Source of the DNA: Pseudophaeobacter sp.
GTDB lineage: Bacteria > Pseudomonadota > Alphaproteobacteria > Rhodobacterales > Rhodobacteraceae
Reading direction: 5' to 3'
NCBI GenBank assembly: GCA_027019165.1
Contig: JALUXC010000017.1
Location: forward strand, 62,001 to 126,000
Length of the DNA stretch: 64,000 bases
The notes under the pieces are model-generated. The model searched no databases. It had not been told where the DNA came from and saw only the letters and a list, made by a program, of their open reading frames with translations. Below, one piece after another: positions 27,137-35,517 of the stretch (position 1 is the stretch's first letter; each line of letters starts with the position of its first letter). The position numbers were made by a program, and so were the translations under genes.

Positions 27137-28147
27137 TCAGGCCGCGGTGGGCTTTTGGCGATATTGCGCCGGCGCAAGGCCCGCCCAGCGTTTGAAAGCC
27201 CGGCTAAACGTGCTTTGTTCGGAAAATCCGGTGAGAAAAGCGATTTCGGCGATAGAGCGGTCAGACGTGGTCAGCAGTTCACGGGCCAGTTCACTTTGCG
27301 CCTGTTGTAGAACGTCGCGATAGGTAAGCCCCTCATCGGACAGGCGGCGGTAGAGGGTGCGTTCACTCATGCCCATTCGGTGTGCGATATCGGCGGCCTG
27401 CGGCAGACCGTGTTGCAGGGCTTGAGAAACGTGCCGCATCAGGTCTGTCATCAAGGGCGGCTTGCGATTCAAACCGGACAGCTCTTCCTCCAGATGCGCA
27501 ATCAGGAAATTACAGACGCTCTTGTCTCCACGCAGCACCGGAAGATCGAGCGCATCTGGGTGCAGCCAGAGGGCATCATTTTGTTGCCGAAACAGGACTT
27601 CACAGCCAAAATCCTCGGCATATCGGTCTGGATCACCTGCGCAGGCATGTTGGAAAGAGACGCGAGTGATCGCAGCGTCTGAACCGGTCAGCGCCTTGAT
27701 CTTGCGGGTCAGACCGAACAGTGCGCATTCGTTACGAAAGGGCAAGGCGGGATGCTGGTCGGTCTGGATCTCGATGTGCATGCTCGCGGGATTGCCCGAG
27801 CCGTCAAAGCGATAGATCACGGTATCGGTCATCAGTGCGAAGTAACGCTGGATGACTGTTAGGGCACTTCGCAGATCTGGTGCAGTCTTTATGGCCAGTC
27901 CCAAAACGCCGAGATCGTCCAGTTGGATTGTGTTCGCATAGGCGCGGATCAAGAGCAGATCGTCACCGAAATGGCTGCGGATCCGGTCAAGGGCGTCAAA
28001 GTGCTCTCTCTCGGATATGGTCTCTCGTGGAGCGCATTTGAATTGATGGATGAGATGCGCCCCGGAAAGGAGTTGCCCCTCCTGCGACAGGGTCAGTCCT
28101 GCGGCCTTGGCCATGGCGTTCACGAAAGCAGCGGTTACCGTCGGCAT
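27137..28147 (-). CDS. AraC-family regulator with N-terminal ligand-binding domain
   Basis: 336 residues; ATG 28147 has a strong AGGAGGGG site. Residues ~20-200 match the Arabinose_bd-type N-terminal domain of OruR/ArgR-like regulators (FGDDLLLIRAYANTIQLDDL). The C-terminal ~100 residues are the double HTH: IAHRMGMSERTLYRRLSDEG and IAEIAFLTGFSEQSTFSRAF. It is transcribed away from the ubiH-like gene. Its own promoter overlaps a palindromic site that looks like a TetR operator, so it may be the second layer of a cascade. The inducer is unknown. Confidence 0.87.
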   Translation of the reverse strand: MPTVTAAFVNAMAKAAGLTLSQEGQLLSGAHLIHQFKCAPRETISEREHFDALDRIRSHFGDDLLLIRAYANTIQLDDLGVLGLAIKTAPDLRSALTVIQRYFALMTDTVIYRFDGSGNPASMHIEIQTDQHPALPFRNECALFGLTRKIKALTGSDAAITRVSFQHACAGDPDRYAEDFGCEVLFRQQNDALWLHPDALDLPVLRGDKSVCNFLIAHLEEELSGLNRKPPLMTDLMRHVSQALQHGLPQAADIAHRMGMSERTLYRRLSDEGLTYRDVLQQAQSELARELLTTSDRSIAEIAFLTGFSEQSTFSRAFKRWAGLAPAQYRQKPTAA

Positions 28148-28223
28148 GAGCCCCTCCTGATGTCCTCAGGGCGGCAGGATGCGATTCCTGTCAGCCCTCT
28201 GTTGATCACCAAAGTGTGCACAA

Positions 28224-28252
28224 GGTGTACTGATCGGTACTCTTTTTGTCAA
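28224..28252 (-). promoter_or_regulatory. Promoter of the AraC-type gene overlapping a GTACCGATCAGTAC operator
   Basis: On the minus strand a consensus -35 TTGACA (28252-28247), 17 bases, then a weak -10 TACACC (28229-28224). The spacer and -10 contain the near-perfect palindrome GTACCGATCAGTAC (28227-28240), placed where a bound repressor would block RNA polymerase. The symmetry resembles TetR-family operators. No TetR gene is in the window, so the regulator would be encoded elsewhere. Confidence 0.5.
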
Positions 28253-28358
28253 CGCACAGTTTTTCAGCATTTGAAAAACGAGACCGGAATTGAACGGAAC
28301 CTCTTTCTTCATAGTGTCTTGGGGTTGTTCGCGACCGAAATCGCCTTGGCTTGAATGT

Positions 28359-28372
28359 GTACTGATCGGTGC
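28359..28372. promoter_or_regulatory. Second copy of the TetR-like operator
   Basis: GTACTGATCGGTGC differs at one position from the copy at 28227-28240 and lies 132 bases further upstream. The surrounding 28148-28473 stretch (326 bases between the ubiH-like and AraC-type genes) holds no supported gene. The second copy could mark a second promoter or allow DNA looping between the two operators. Confidence 0.45.
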
Positions 28373-28473
28373 ATTTTTTCGGTGCGCGCGAGAATCATGG
28401 CACCATGATTCAGGTCGCTGCCAATCAAAGATCAGTCGACTCAGCTTAGGTGGAATGGTCTTGTGGCTCAGAG

Positions 28474-29670
28474 CTATCTGACGCCGAGGCCCATTTGCAT
28501 CAGGGTTCTGCGTACAGGTGCCATAGAATAGAGTGCACTCAGGCCAAAGGCCCGCAGATCGCGCAAGGGGCGCGGCTCCAGCATGGAGGTGCGGTTCAAA
28601 AGGTCGATACCTTTGACGCGCAACATGATATCCCGATGGCGCGCCTTGTGATATGCCTCCAGCATGGCGGCATCGCCCAGCCCAAGAGGCTGCGCCTGTG
28701 CCAGGTCCAGCAGACAGCGCAGATCGCTCAGCGACATGTTCAGGCCTTGCGCTCCGATAGGAGGGACAACATGGGCTGCCTCAGCCATCAGGGCGAGACG
28801 CTCGTCATAGAGACGTTCGGCGGATTGGCTGATGATTGGCCAGATCGTGCGCCGGGACGCCAGTTTGAGGTCGCCGAAAAGACCGCAGCTGCGCCGTGTC
28901 ATTTCGGCTTCAAATGCTGCAGGCTCCATGTTCAGAAGGTCTGTTGCTCTCGGACCGCGCTCCATCCAGACAATGGCAGAAGAGGGTTGGCCTTGATAGT
29001 CCGGCAGGGGGACCAGGGTGAACGGCCCGCCAGAACGATGAATCTCGGTTGAGACGTTCTCATGTGGCACAGGGTGGGTCACGGCAAAGGCCAGCGCCTT
29101 TTGGCCGTAGCGGATTGTCTTGACCGGGATGCCTGCGGCTTCGCGCGTGGGCGAATTGCGGCCATCACAGGCCAGAACCAAACGCGCGCGTTCCTGGCGG
29201 CCATCCGTCAGGGTGATGCGGGCCTCATTCATTCGGGTAAACAGCTGCGTAGTGCCGACGCCCGGGCGGAAATCGACGTTGGGCATCTCTGCCACTGCTG
29301 CCAGCAATTCGCGCCGCAACAGCCAGTTGGGCAGGTTCCAGCCAAAGGGCTGTTCGGAGATATCCGCTGCGTTAAAGTCCTTGATCACCCGTGGTTCGGG
29401 CAGCTCACCGCCGGCATCGACAATCCGCATCACCTGCAGGGGCGCTGCATGATCCGTCAGTCGCGCCCAAAGCCCGTGTTCCTGCAGCAGGTCACGGGCA
29501 GGCTGCAATAGTGCCGTTGTGCGCATGTCCGACCCTTCGGCATCCCGCTGCGTGATGGGGGGCGTGGGATCAACGCAGATGACCTGAAACCCGGCAGACC
29601 CAAATACGGCGGCTGCAGTAAGACCGGCAATACCGCCGCCGGAAATAAGGATGTCGCAGGTCTCGGTCAT
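28474..29670 (-). CDS. UbiH/UbiF/Coq6-family FAD-dependent aromatic hydroxylase
   Basis: 398 residues. N-terminal FAD-binding ISGGGIAGLTAAAVF; mid-protein LVLACDGRNSPTRE (the DG motif); C-terminal LMAEAAHVVPPIGAQGLNMS, the FAD-ribityl-binding stretch, with AEAAH in place of the usual GDAAH. Family members hydroxylate the ubiquinone ring; which carbon is hydroxylated cannot be read, so I give no symbol. A small membrane-protein gene lies 73 bases upstream on the same strand and may be co-transcribed. Confidence 0.85.
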   Translation of the reverse strand: MTETCDILISGGGIAGLTAAAVFGSAGFQVICVDPTPPITQRDAEGSDMRTTALLQPARDLLQEHGLWARLTDHAAPLQVMRIVDAGGELPEPRVIKDFNAADISEQPFGWNLPNWLLRRELLAAVAEMPNVDFRPGVGTTQLFTRMNEARITLTDGRQERARLVLACDGRNSPTREAAGIPVKTIRYGQKALAFAVTHPVPHENVSTEIHRSGGPFTLVPLPDYQGQPSSAIVWMERGPRATDLLNMEPAAFEAEMTRRSCGLFGDLKLASRRTIWPIISQSAERLYDERLALMAEAAHVVPPIGAQGLNMSLSDLRCLLDLAQAQPLGLGDAAMLEAYHKARHRDIMLRVKGIDLLNRTSMLEPRPLRDLRAFGLSALYSMAPVRRTLMQMGLGVR

Positions 29671-29743
29671 GGCTGCCGCCTTTCATGGTCACTCTGAGCT
29701 GAGATATGCCTCCTTAGCGTTGAATGACAAGCGGCATATGGTC

Positions 29744-29992
29744 CTATCCGCGGGTGATCAGGATCAGCAGCGTGAACATGACCGGGACAAGACACAAGGC
29801 CGGGATGTAAAGGCCAGGGATGCCAAACATCAGGATCGAGCAGCCCCAGAGACTGACAAAGGTGCCAAGAGCGTAGTAGATGTTGTCGGCGGCGCCATAG
29901 GCGACCTCTTTTGCCATACGGCCCAGAATTGGGATGGCAAAAAGAATGCGCTGCCACAGGGACAGGCGCGCAGGCAGAGTGTAAGCAGTCAT
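29744..29992 (-). CDS. Small membrane protein of unknown function
   Basis: 82 residues from ATG 29992, preceded by AGGAAA (the frame is open to 30037). An amphipathic start (LPARLSLWQRILFAIPILGR) is followed by two hydrophobic segments, ~30-52 and ~57-80. No family is recognised. It sits between the HAD phosphatase and the ubiH-like gene on the same strand; a link to quinone metabolism is only positional. Confidence 0.65.
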   Translation of the reverse strand: MTAYTLPARLSLWQRILFAIPILGRMAKEVAYGAADNIYYALGTFVSLWGCSILMFGIPGLYIPALCLVPVMFTLLILITRG

Positions 29993-30079
29993 GTCGCGTT
30001 TCCTAAGTCTGTTTCTGCCGGTGATGTAGGTCAGCAAATATGACTCTTGGAGGTGCGATTTCGTCGCAGTTGGTGTGGC

Positions 30080-30724
30080 CTACAATAGCCGCGCAAGAAA
30101 GCGGCTCAGGTCATCTGTGTGATGGTGAATATGGTCTTGATCGTGCGGGTTTGGAGCAACGTGAACCGTGCGCATGCCCATGGCGTGAGGGGCTTCCAGA
30201 TTTCTTGGGTCATCCTCGAACATGGCGGCGGTTTCCACTGCGATGCCTGCCTTGGCAAACACCGTATCAAAGGCCTGCCGTTCTGGCTTGGGACGATAGT
30301 TCGCATGTTCGACACCGTAAATACCATCGAACAGGCCTGACAGGCCGCGTGCCTCCAGCACCCGTTCCGCATAAGGGGCGCTGCCGTTTGTATAGACGAT
30401 ACGCTTGCCCGGCAGGTCCCGAATACGGGCGGCCAGTTCCGCATCGGGTTCCAGTGGCTCGAACGAAATGTCATGGACGGCATGAAGATAGGGATCGGGG
30501 TCGATCTGATGCTCCTGCATCAGGCCGGCCAGCGTTGTGCCATGCTCGTGCCAGTAGTGTTTGCGCAGGCGATCCGCCTCGGCTCTTTCGACGCCCAGTT
30601 CTTGCATGACGTAGTCGGTCATCTTGACCTCGATCTGGTCAAACAGACGGGCCGAGGGCGGATAGAGCGTGTTGTCGAGATCAAAGACCCAGTGACGGAC
30701 GTGAGAAAAGAAAGGTTTTACCAT
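30080..30724 (-). CDS. HAD-superfamily pyrimidine 5'-nucleotidase
   Basis: 214 residues. HAD motif I is WVFDLDNTLYPPSARLFDQI, typical of the Sdt1/pyrimidine 5'-nucleotidase group; motif II is VYTNGS; the motif III Lys is in YRPKPE; motif IV is MFEDDPRNLEAP. It should hydrolyse pyrimidine nucleoside monophosphates with Mg2+. The C-terminus is unusually His-rich (HDQDHIHHHTDD). It is divergent from the GntR gene across ~134 bases. Confidence 0.85.
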   Translation of the reverse strand: MVKPFFSHVRHWVFDLDNTLYPPSARLFDQIEVKMTDYVMQELGVERAEADRLRKHYWHEHGTTLAGLMQEHQIDPDPYLHAVHDISFEPLEPDAELAARIRDLPGKRIVYTNGSAPYAERVLEARGLSGLFDGIYGVEHANYRPKPERQAFDTVFAKAGIAVETAAMFEDDPRNLEAPHAMGMRTVHVAPNPHDQDHIHHHTDDLSRFLARLL

Positions 30725-30858
30725 AGGGTCCGATTAGGACCTGCGCGCCGGTTTTGCAATTGGGCTTGGGCCGCAAACTGTCTCAAGTGACTGCGTGATT
30801 TAGGCGCAAACTGCTGTAAAAGCTTGATTGGCTGCGGGCGGGCTGTAGAAAAGATCGA

Positions 30859-31530
30859 ATGTACCAAGTTGGAAAACCCATGAGCCAGAGCCGCAGTAAC
30901 CAGAAAGATGCCTATTCCCTCATCCTTGAGGCGATTGATGTGGGTGTCTTTAAGCCCGGTGACCGGCTGGTGGAAAGTGACCTGGCGGAGCGCTTCGGTG
31001 TGTCGCGCACGCCCATCCGCGAGGCGCTGCAGCGCCTTGAAACCCAGTCGCTGCTGGAACGGGATGGGCGTTCGCTGATTGTGGCGTCGCTTGATCATAA
31101 CCAGATGGCTGAACTTTATGTGGTGCGCCGCGAACTTGAAGGCCTGGCCGCAGCGCTGGCGGCGCAGCACGCCACTGATGAGGAAATCCGCGTTCTTCAG
31201 GAGATGGTGAAAGCGGATGATCAACTGGTTGACAACCCGACCGAGCTGGCCAAAGCAAACCGGCGCTTTCACGAGCAGATTCATCTTGCGTCTCATAACC
31301 GCTACCTTGTGCAGCAACTGGATCTGGTGCACCGGACGATGGCCTTGATGGCGACAACCTCCCTTGCGGCCGAGGGTCGAGGCAAGATTGCCCAGTCCGA
31401 GCACAAGGGGATCGTGGATGCTATCAGTAAACGCGATGCGGATGGGGCTTCAGAGGCCCTGAGGCACCACATTTCCATTGCTTTCATGACGCGTTTGAAA
31501 CAGGACGCAGGTGATCGCAGCAAGGGCTGA
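30859..31530 (+). CDS. GntR-family regulator, FCD subfamily
   Basis: 223 residues from ATG 30859; ATG 30880 (MSQSRSNQ) is an equally good start on ribosome-site grounds. Winged HTH: GDRLVESDLAERFGVSRTPI and REALQRLETQSLL. The C-terminal helical FCD domain (~85-215) has the expected metal-binding positions, with an Asp and His residues such as RRFHEQIHLASHNR. FCD regulators usually sense small organic acids. It is monocistronic, and its target is not adjacent in an obvious way. Confidence 0.85.
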   Translation: MYQVGKPMSQSRSNQKDAYSLILEAIDVGVFKPGDRLVESDLAERFGVSRTPIREALQRLETQSLLERDGRSLIVASLDHNQMAELYVVRRELEGLAAALAAQHATDEEIRVLQEMVKADDQLVDNPTELAKANRRFHEQIHLASHNRYLVQQLDLVHRTMALMATTSLAAEGRGKIAQSEHKGIVDAISKRDADGASEALRHHISIAFMTRLKQDAGDRSKG

Positions 31531-31535
31531 CGAGG

Positions 31536-33437
31536 TCACGACCGTCGGTCGTCTTGTGGGGCGGGATCAGGCGCGTGAAGGCCATGGTTGGTTTTGTCCC
31601 AAAAGAAGGGACAAAAGACGAGTTCGTAAAGGGCTTTGTAGGCAGCTGCCGCGCCCAAAACAAAATAGGGCAAGAGAAGGGGCGCGCAAAGCGCCAAGCT
31701 CCGCCGCTTGCTTGCAAAGGCCGCGCAAACAGCCGTCACCTGATTGAGCAGCTCGAAGAACACAAGTACGCCCACCGCCAATGACAGCCAAAGGCCGGGA
31801 ACATGTCCTTCAATCGGATGTGGCAAGCCGACCGCTACGAGCCAAAAGCTCCATAGTACCGGGGCAAGCAGGAACTGACCGACCGAGCAGAGAAAGAACA
31901 CCTGAAGTCCTATGAAACGCCTCCAGCCCAGGTCTGCCACCAGCTTGCGGGGATCGCGCATATGCGTGGCATAGGTCATCATGAAGCCCTTGAGCCACCG
32001 CGAGCGTTGCTTGATCCATGGCCAGGCGTGGGAATTTGCTTCCTCGTAGGTGGTTGATGCCAGCATCTCTGTCCGATACCCGGCGCGGCACAAGCGGACT
32101 CCAAGATCGGCGTCCTCAGTTACGTTGTGGGCATCCCAGGCGCCGATTTCTTCGAGGACCTTTCGACGCACAAACATGGTGGTGCCTCCCAGAGGTACCA
32201 CAAGTCCCAGTTTGGCGATGCCCGGCAGGATGATGCGAAACCAGCTCGCGTACTCGAGAGTAAAGCAGCGCGAGATCCACGTCGTCCGGGGATTGTAATA
32301 GTCCAGCACCCCTTGAAAGCAGGCAACCTCTGGAGGGGCGTTGGCAAAGGCAGCGGCGACCTTGTGCAGTTGGTCGACCATGGGGGCATCCTCGGCATCC
32401 CAGACCCCGATGATCTCGCCGCGGCAGAAATTGAGAGCGTAGTTCAAGGCACGAGGCTTTGTCTTGAGTTCTCCATACTCGGGAACTTTGACCACAGTGA
32501 TCCAGTCCGGCAGCACCGCAGAACGCACCGCTTCCAAGGTCATGTGATCCCCGTCCTCCAGCACCAAGAAAATCTCGAGCAATCGGTGGGGGTATTTCAA
32601 TTTGCTCAGGCGCCTGAGCAGATCCTTGCTGATCTCCGCTTCTTGGAACAGCGGAACCAAAATGGATATTGTCGGAAGTCTCGCGGTCGTACGCTGAGGG
32701 CGCTCCCACGTCCCAAGCCGGTCCCGCTCACTCACAAAACCGGCGAGTCCGGCAAGCCGGAAGCCTGTAAATAACACCAACAAAAGCAATGATACTGCGC
32801 AGGCCGCAAAGAACACGGCCAATGGGAACAGCAAGGACAGGCTGAGCACCAGACCGGCAAAAAGCCCGTAGTGCGAAAGCAGGTTTCGATTGGAAAGAAA
32901 CCGGCTGCTTTGTGCCTGCGGTAGCGAGATGCTGGCTCTCCGTGCCATCTGATTTCCAAGACGTTTCGTCAGATGCGCCAGAATTTGATCTTCATTGGCT
33001 GAGACCGGAATAACCGTCCCGAACTGCCTTCCCAGGGCCTCTTGCACGTCTGCAGCCTTGGCTAGGTCAGCCATTGCCACAACCACCGCATTTCCGAGAC
33101 GAAGCCAGGGCACGGCTCGATGGCGGAGCCAGAATGCGGGCGGCATACGATTCAACAGCCTCGTGTCCGGAGGAGAGCGCTCAAGGTCAATATGGCGAAA
33201 CCGGGCAGGTGACAGCTGCGTTTGCCGGGTGCTTGTCGGTGCATTGGCGGGTGCTGGCCGACGATCGCTGAGCGGCGGCTGTTTCTCCGAGACAGTTTTG
33301 CCATGCTGGTTGAGGACAAGCTGACGCAATGCGTCTGATGTGAGCTCAGCAGTGTGCGGTCTCTGCTTGGGTGAGCCACCAAGCAGACCGTGAGTATCAT
33401 TGCGACTGAACGGCTGTTCGTCGCTTCGGTTCCGCAT
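31536..33437 (-). CDS. Large processive GT2 glycosyltransferase with N-terminal MshEN-like domain
   Basis: 633 residues from ATG 33437, which has AGGGG at good distance; upstream ATGs at 33452 and 33527 have none. Residues ~95-160 resemble the MshEN/GspE N-terminal domain (LRLGNAVVVAMADLAKAADV), a fold that can bind cyclic di-GMP. Two helices near ~190-235 precede the cellulose-synthase-like catalytic domain: LEDGDH, WDAEDAP, TEDADLG and QRSRWLKG (the D, D, D, Q-x-x-R-W set). Three or four C-terminal helices follow. It probably polymerises and secretes a beta-linked polysaccharide, under second-messenger control if the N-terminal assignment holds. Confidence 0.85.
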   Translation of the reverse strand: MRNRSDEQPFSRNDTHGLLGGSPKQRPHTAELTSDALRQLVLNQHGKTVSEKQPPLSDRRPAPANAPTSTRQTQLSPARFRHIDLERSPPDTRLLNRMPPAFWLRHRAVPWLRLGNAVVVAMADLAKAADVQEALGRQFGTVIPVSANEDQILAHLTKRLGNQMARRASISLPQAQSSRFLSNRNLLSHYGLFAGLVLSLSLLFPLAVFFAACAVSLLLLVLFTGFRLAGLAGFVSERDRLGTWERPQRTTARLPTISILVPLFQEAEISKDLLRRLSKLKYPHRLLEIFLVLEDGDHMTLEAVRSAVLPDWITVVKVPEYGELKTKPRALNYALNFCRGEIIGVWDAEDAPMVDQLHKVAAAFANAPPEVACFQGVLDYYNPRTTWISRCFTLEYASWFRIILPGIAKLGLVVPLGGTTMFVRRKVLEEIGAWDAHNVTEDADLGVRLCRAGYRTEMLASTTYEEANSHAWPWIKQRSRWLKGFMMTYATHMRDPRKLVADLGWRRFIGLQVFFLCSVGQFLLAPVLWSFWLVAVGLPHPIEGHVPGLWLSLAVGVLVFFELLNQVTAVCAAFASKRRSLALCAPLLLPYFVLGAAAAYKALYELVFCPFFWDKTNHGLHAPDPAPQDDRRS

Positions 33438-33577
33438 TTGAGCCCCTCGCATGTGTGCGAGAGCCAAAACCTGCGGTCTGAAAGTTACTATGCCGGGGCG
33501 GCGCAAACCCCGCCGAGATTTAACCATTTACCAACACAATCCCAGGTGGAAACTGAGATTACGTTTTCTTGCCTTGG

Positions 33578-33592
33578 TTAACAACTGCTTAA
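33578..33592. promoter_or_regulatory. CtrA-type box TTAA-N7-TTAA
   Basis: TTAACAACTGCTTAA matches the alphaproteobacterial CtrA full site exactly. It lies ~141 bases upstream of the large glycosyltransferase start, in a 189-base gap after carA. A half-site-like TTTAACCAT occurs at 33519-33527. CtrA in this group controls motility, gene transfer agents and surface properties, which fits a surface polysaccharide synthase. Confidence 0.5.
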
Positions 33593-33626
33593 TGTCCGGT
33601 TCCTTCCAAAGCCGGACAACAAGTTT

Positions 33627-34790
33627 TTATGCGCCTTTGCGTTCCGCCATAGCGTCCGCAAATCTCTCAAAAAGATAGAAGCTGTCTTGCGGTCCGGGGC
33701 TGGCTTCCGGGTGGTGCTGCACCGAGTACACCGGTCGTCCAGTCACAGCGATTCCACAGTTGGAGCCGTCGAATAGCGATACGTGGGTCTCTTCCACACC
33801 CTCAGGCAGGGTCTGGGCATCTACCGCGAACCCGTGGTTCATCGAGGTGATCTCCACCTTGCCGGTGGAATGCTCTTTCACCGGATGGTTGGCACCGTGG
33901 TGGCCGTGGTTCATCTTGACGGTCTTGCCGCCAAGCGCCAGCGCCAGCATCTGGTGTCCAAGGCAGATCCCAAAGACAGGCAGGTCTGTTGTGTCGAGGA
34001 TGGTCTTGATCATCGGCACGGCGTATTCGCCGGTGGCCGCCGGATCGCCCGGACCGTTGGACAGGAACACGCCATCAGGGTTATGGGCCAATACTTCTTC
34101 TGCGGTTGCAGTCGCAGGGAGAACGGTGACATCGCAACCAGCACTGGCCAGACAGCGCAGGATGTTGCGTTTTGCACCATAGTCAACGGCAACGACCTTG
34201 TGCTTAGGCGCCTCTTGCCGACTGTAGCCATCTGGCCAGGCCCACCGCATTTCATCCCAACGATAGCTTTGCGCGCAAGTGACGTCTTTGGCCAGATCGA
34301 GGCCTTCAAGGCCGGACCATTCGCGGGCCGAGGCGACCAACGCCTCAACGTCGAAGTTGCCCTCTGGATCATGGGCCAGCGCGGCGTGCGGGGCACCCTG
34401 CTGGCGGATCGCGCGGGTCAGACGGCGCGTGTCGATGCCGCCGATGGCAATACGGCCGGTCCGGGTCAGCCAGGCTTTCAGCTCTTCGCTTGCACGCCAG
34501 TTCGAGGCCAGTGTCGGGTCCCATTTCACCACCATGCCTGCCGCAACCGGATCGCCTGTTTCATCATCCTCAGGAGTTACACCGGTGTTGCCAATATGCG
34601 GGAAGGTGAAGGTCACGATCTGCCCGGCATAGGACGGATCGGTCATGATCTCTTGGTAGCCGGTCATTGCCGTATTAAAGCACAACTCAGCCACGCATCG
34701 CCCGGTTGCGCCGAACCCCATTCCGTAAAAAACGGTCCCATCTGCAAGCGCCAGGCATGCGGTTGGCTTGGACGCGGTGGTATCGGCCAT
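33627..34790 (-). CDS. carA: Carbamoyl-phosphate synthase small (glutaminase) subunit
   Basis: 387 residues from ATG 34790, where GGAGAG lies 7 bases upstream (the frame is open to 34841). The N-terminal domain has LADGTVFYGMGFGA and FNTAMTGYQEIMTDPSYAGQ. The class I glutaminase triad is present: Cys in VFGICLGHQ, and His and Glu in SVQHHPEASPGP. It supplies ammonia to CarB for arginine and pyrimidine synthesis. carB is not adjacent on this side. Divergent from the YqeY-like gene. Confidence 0.96.
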   Translation of the reverse strand: MADTTASKPTACLALADGTVFYGMGFGATGRCVAELCFNTAMTGYQEIMTDPSYAGQIVTFTFPHIGNTGVTPEDDETGDPVAAGMVVKWDPTLASNWRASEELKAWLTRTGRIAIGGIDTRRLTRAIRQQGAPHAALAHDPEGNFDVEALVASAREWSGLEGLDLAKDVTCAQSYRWDEMRWAWPDGYSRQEAPKHKVVAVDYGAKRNILRCLASAGCDVTVLPATATAEEVLAHNPDGVFLSNGPGDPAATGEYAVPMIKTILDTTDLPVFGICLGHQMLALALGGKTVKMNHGHHGANHPVKEHSTGKVEITSMNHGFAVDAQTLPEGVEETHVSLFDGSNCGIAVTGRPVYSVQHHPEASPGPQDSFYLFERFADAMAERKGA

Positions 34791-34973
34791 GATACGACTC
34801 TCCATGAGGTGAAATTCAAGGGCTTTTAGGGGCAGGGGCATGGCGGGTCAAGGGTGGCATTATCCCTGACGTCAGGCGGTGAGAGGATCGGCTGGCGGTT
34901 TCCCATGCTTGAAAACTGCTTTCCAATTGGTTAAGGATCCGAGTTCCGATGCCATGGGGATGGATAGAGAGAA

Positions 34974-35447
34974 ATGGATACGCGTACGCGGGTGAATCAG
35001 GCCCTGAAACAGGCGATGAAGGATAAGGCGGCTGACCGCCTGGCCACGCTTCGTCTGATCAATGCAGCCATCAAGGACAAAGAAATCGCCGCACGCGGCG
35101 AGGGCGGGGAAGAGAGCATCGGTGACCCAGAGATCCTCGCTATTCTCGGGAAAATGACAAAGCAGCGAAATGAAAGCGCCCGCGCCTATGAAGAAGGCGG
35201 CCGTCTTGATTTGGCTGAGCGTGAATTGGCTGAAATCTCCATCATCGAGGAGTTTTTGCCCAAACAGTTGGACGAGACGGAAATTCGCCAGGCGGTCAAG
35301 GATGCTGTCAGCGAAACCGGTGCCGATTCGATCCGCGATATGGGAAAAGTCATGGGTGTCCTCAAGTCCAAGTACACCGGACAGATGGATTTTGGCCGTG
35401 TAGGCCCCATGGTTAAGGACGAGTTGTGCACCGCAGGAGGCTGCTGA
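34974..35447 (+). CDS. GatB/YqeY-domain protein
   Basis: 157 residues, the usual YqeY length (~150). It begins with TRTRVNQALKQAMKDK and contains ATLRLINAAIKDKEIAARG and EISIIEEFLPKQL, characteristic of the family, and ends with the helical GatB C-terminal-like domain. The role is not firmly known; homology to the tRNA-binding tail of GatB suggests contact with tRNA. Divergence from carA is common in this group. An intrinsic terminator follows. Confidence 0.9.
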   Translation: MDTRTRVNQALKQAMKDKAADRLATLRLINAAIKDKEIAARGEGGEESIGDPEILAILGKMTKQRNESARAYEEGGRLDLAERELAEISIIEEFLPKQLDETEIRQAVKDAVSETGADSIRDMGKVMGVLKSKYTGQMDFGRVGPMVKDELCTAGGC

Positions 35448-35492
35448 GCTACCCACGGAATGTCATGCACTGCTGATTCGATAGTATGATAC

Positions 35493-35517
35493 GGCCCGCT
35501 TTGTGCGGGCCTTTTCT
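35493..35517 (+). terminator. Intrinsic terminator after the YqeY-like gene
   Basis: A 7-bp GGCCCGC/GCGGGCC stem with a TTTGT loop is followed by TTTTCT. It overlaps the stop codon region of the convergent prephenate dehydrogenase-like gene. Confidence 0.8.

Noticed and set aside
33594-33617. GTCCGG/CCGGAC hairpin as the carA terminator
   Set aside because: On the minus strand no T-run follows the stem; the T-run present is on the plus strand, where no gene ends.
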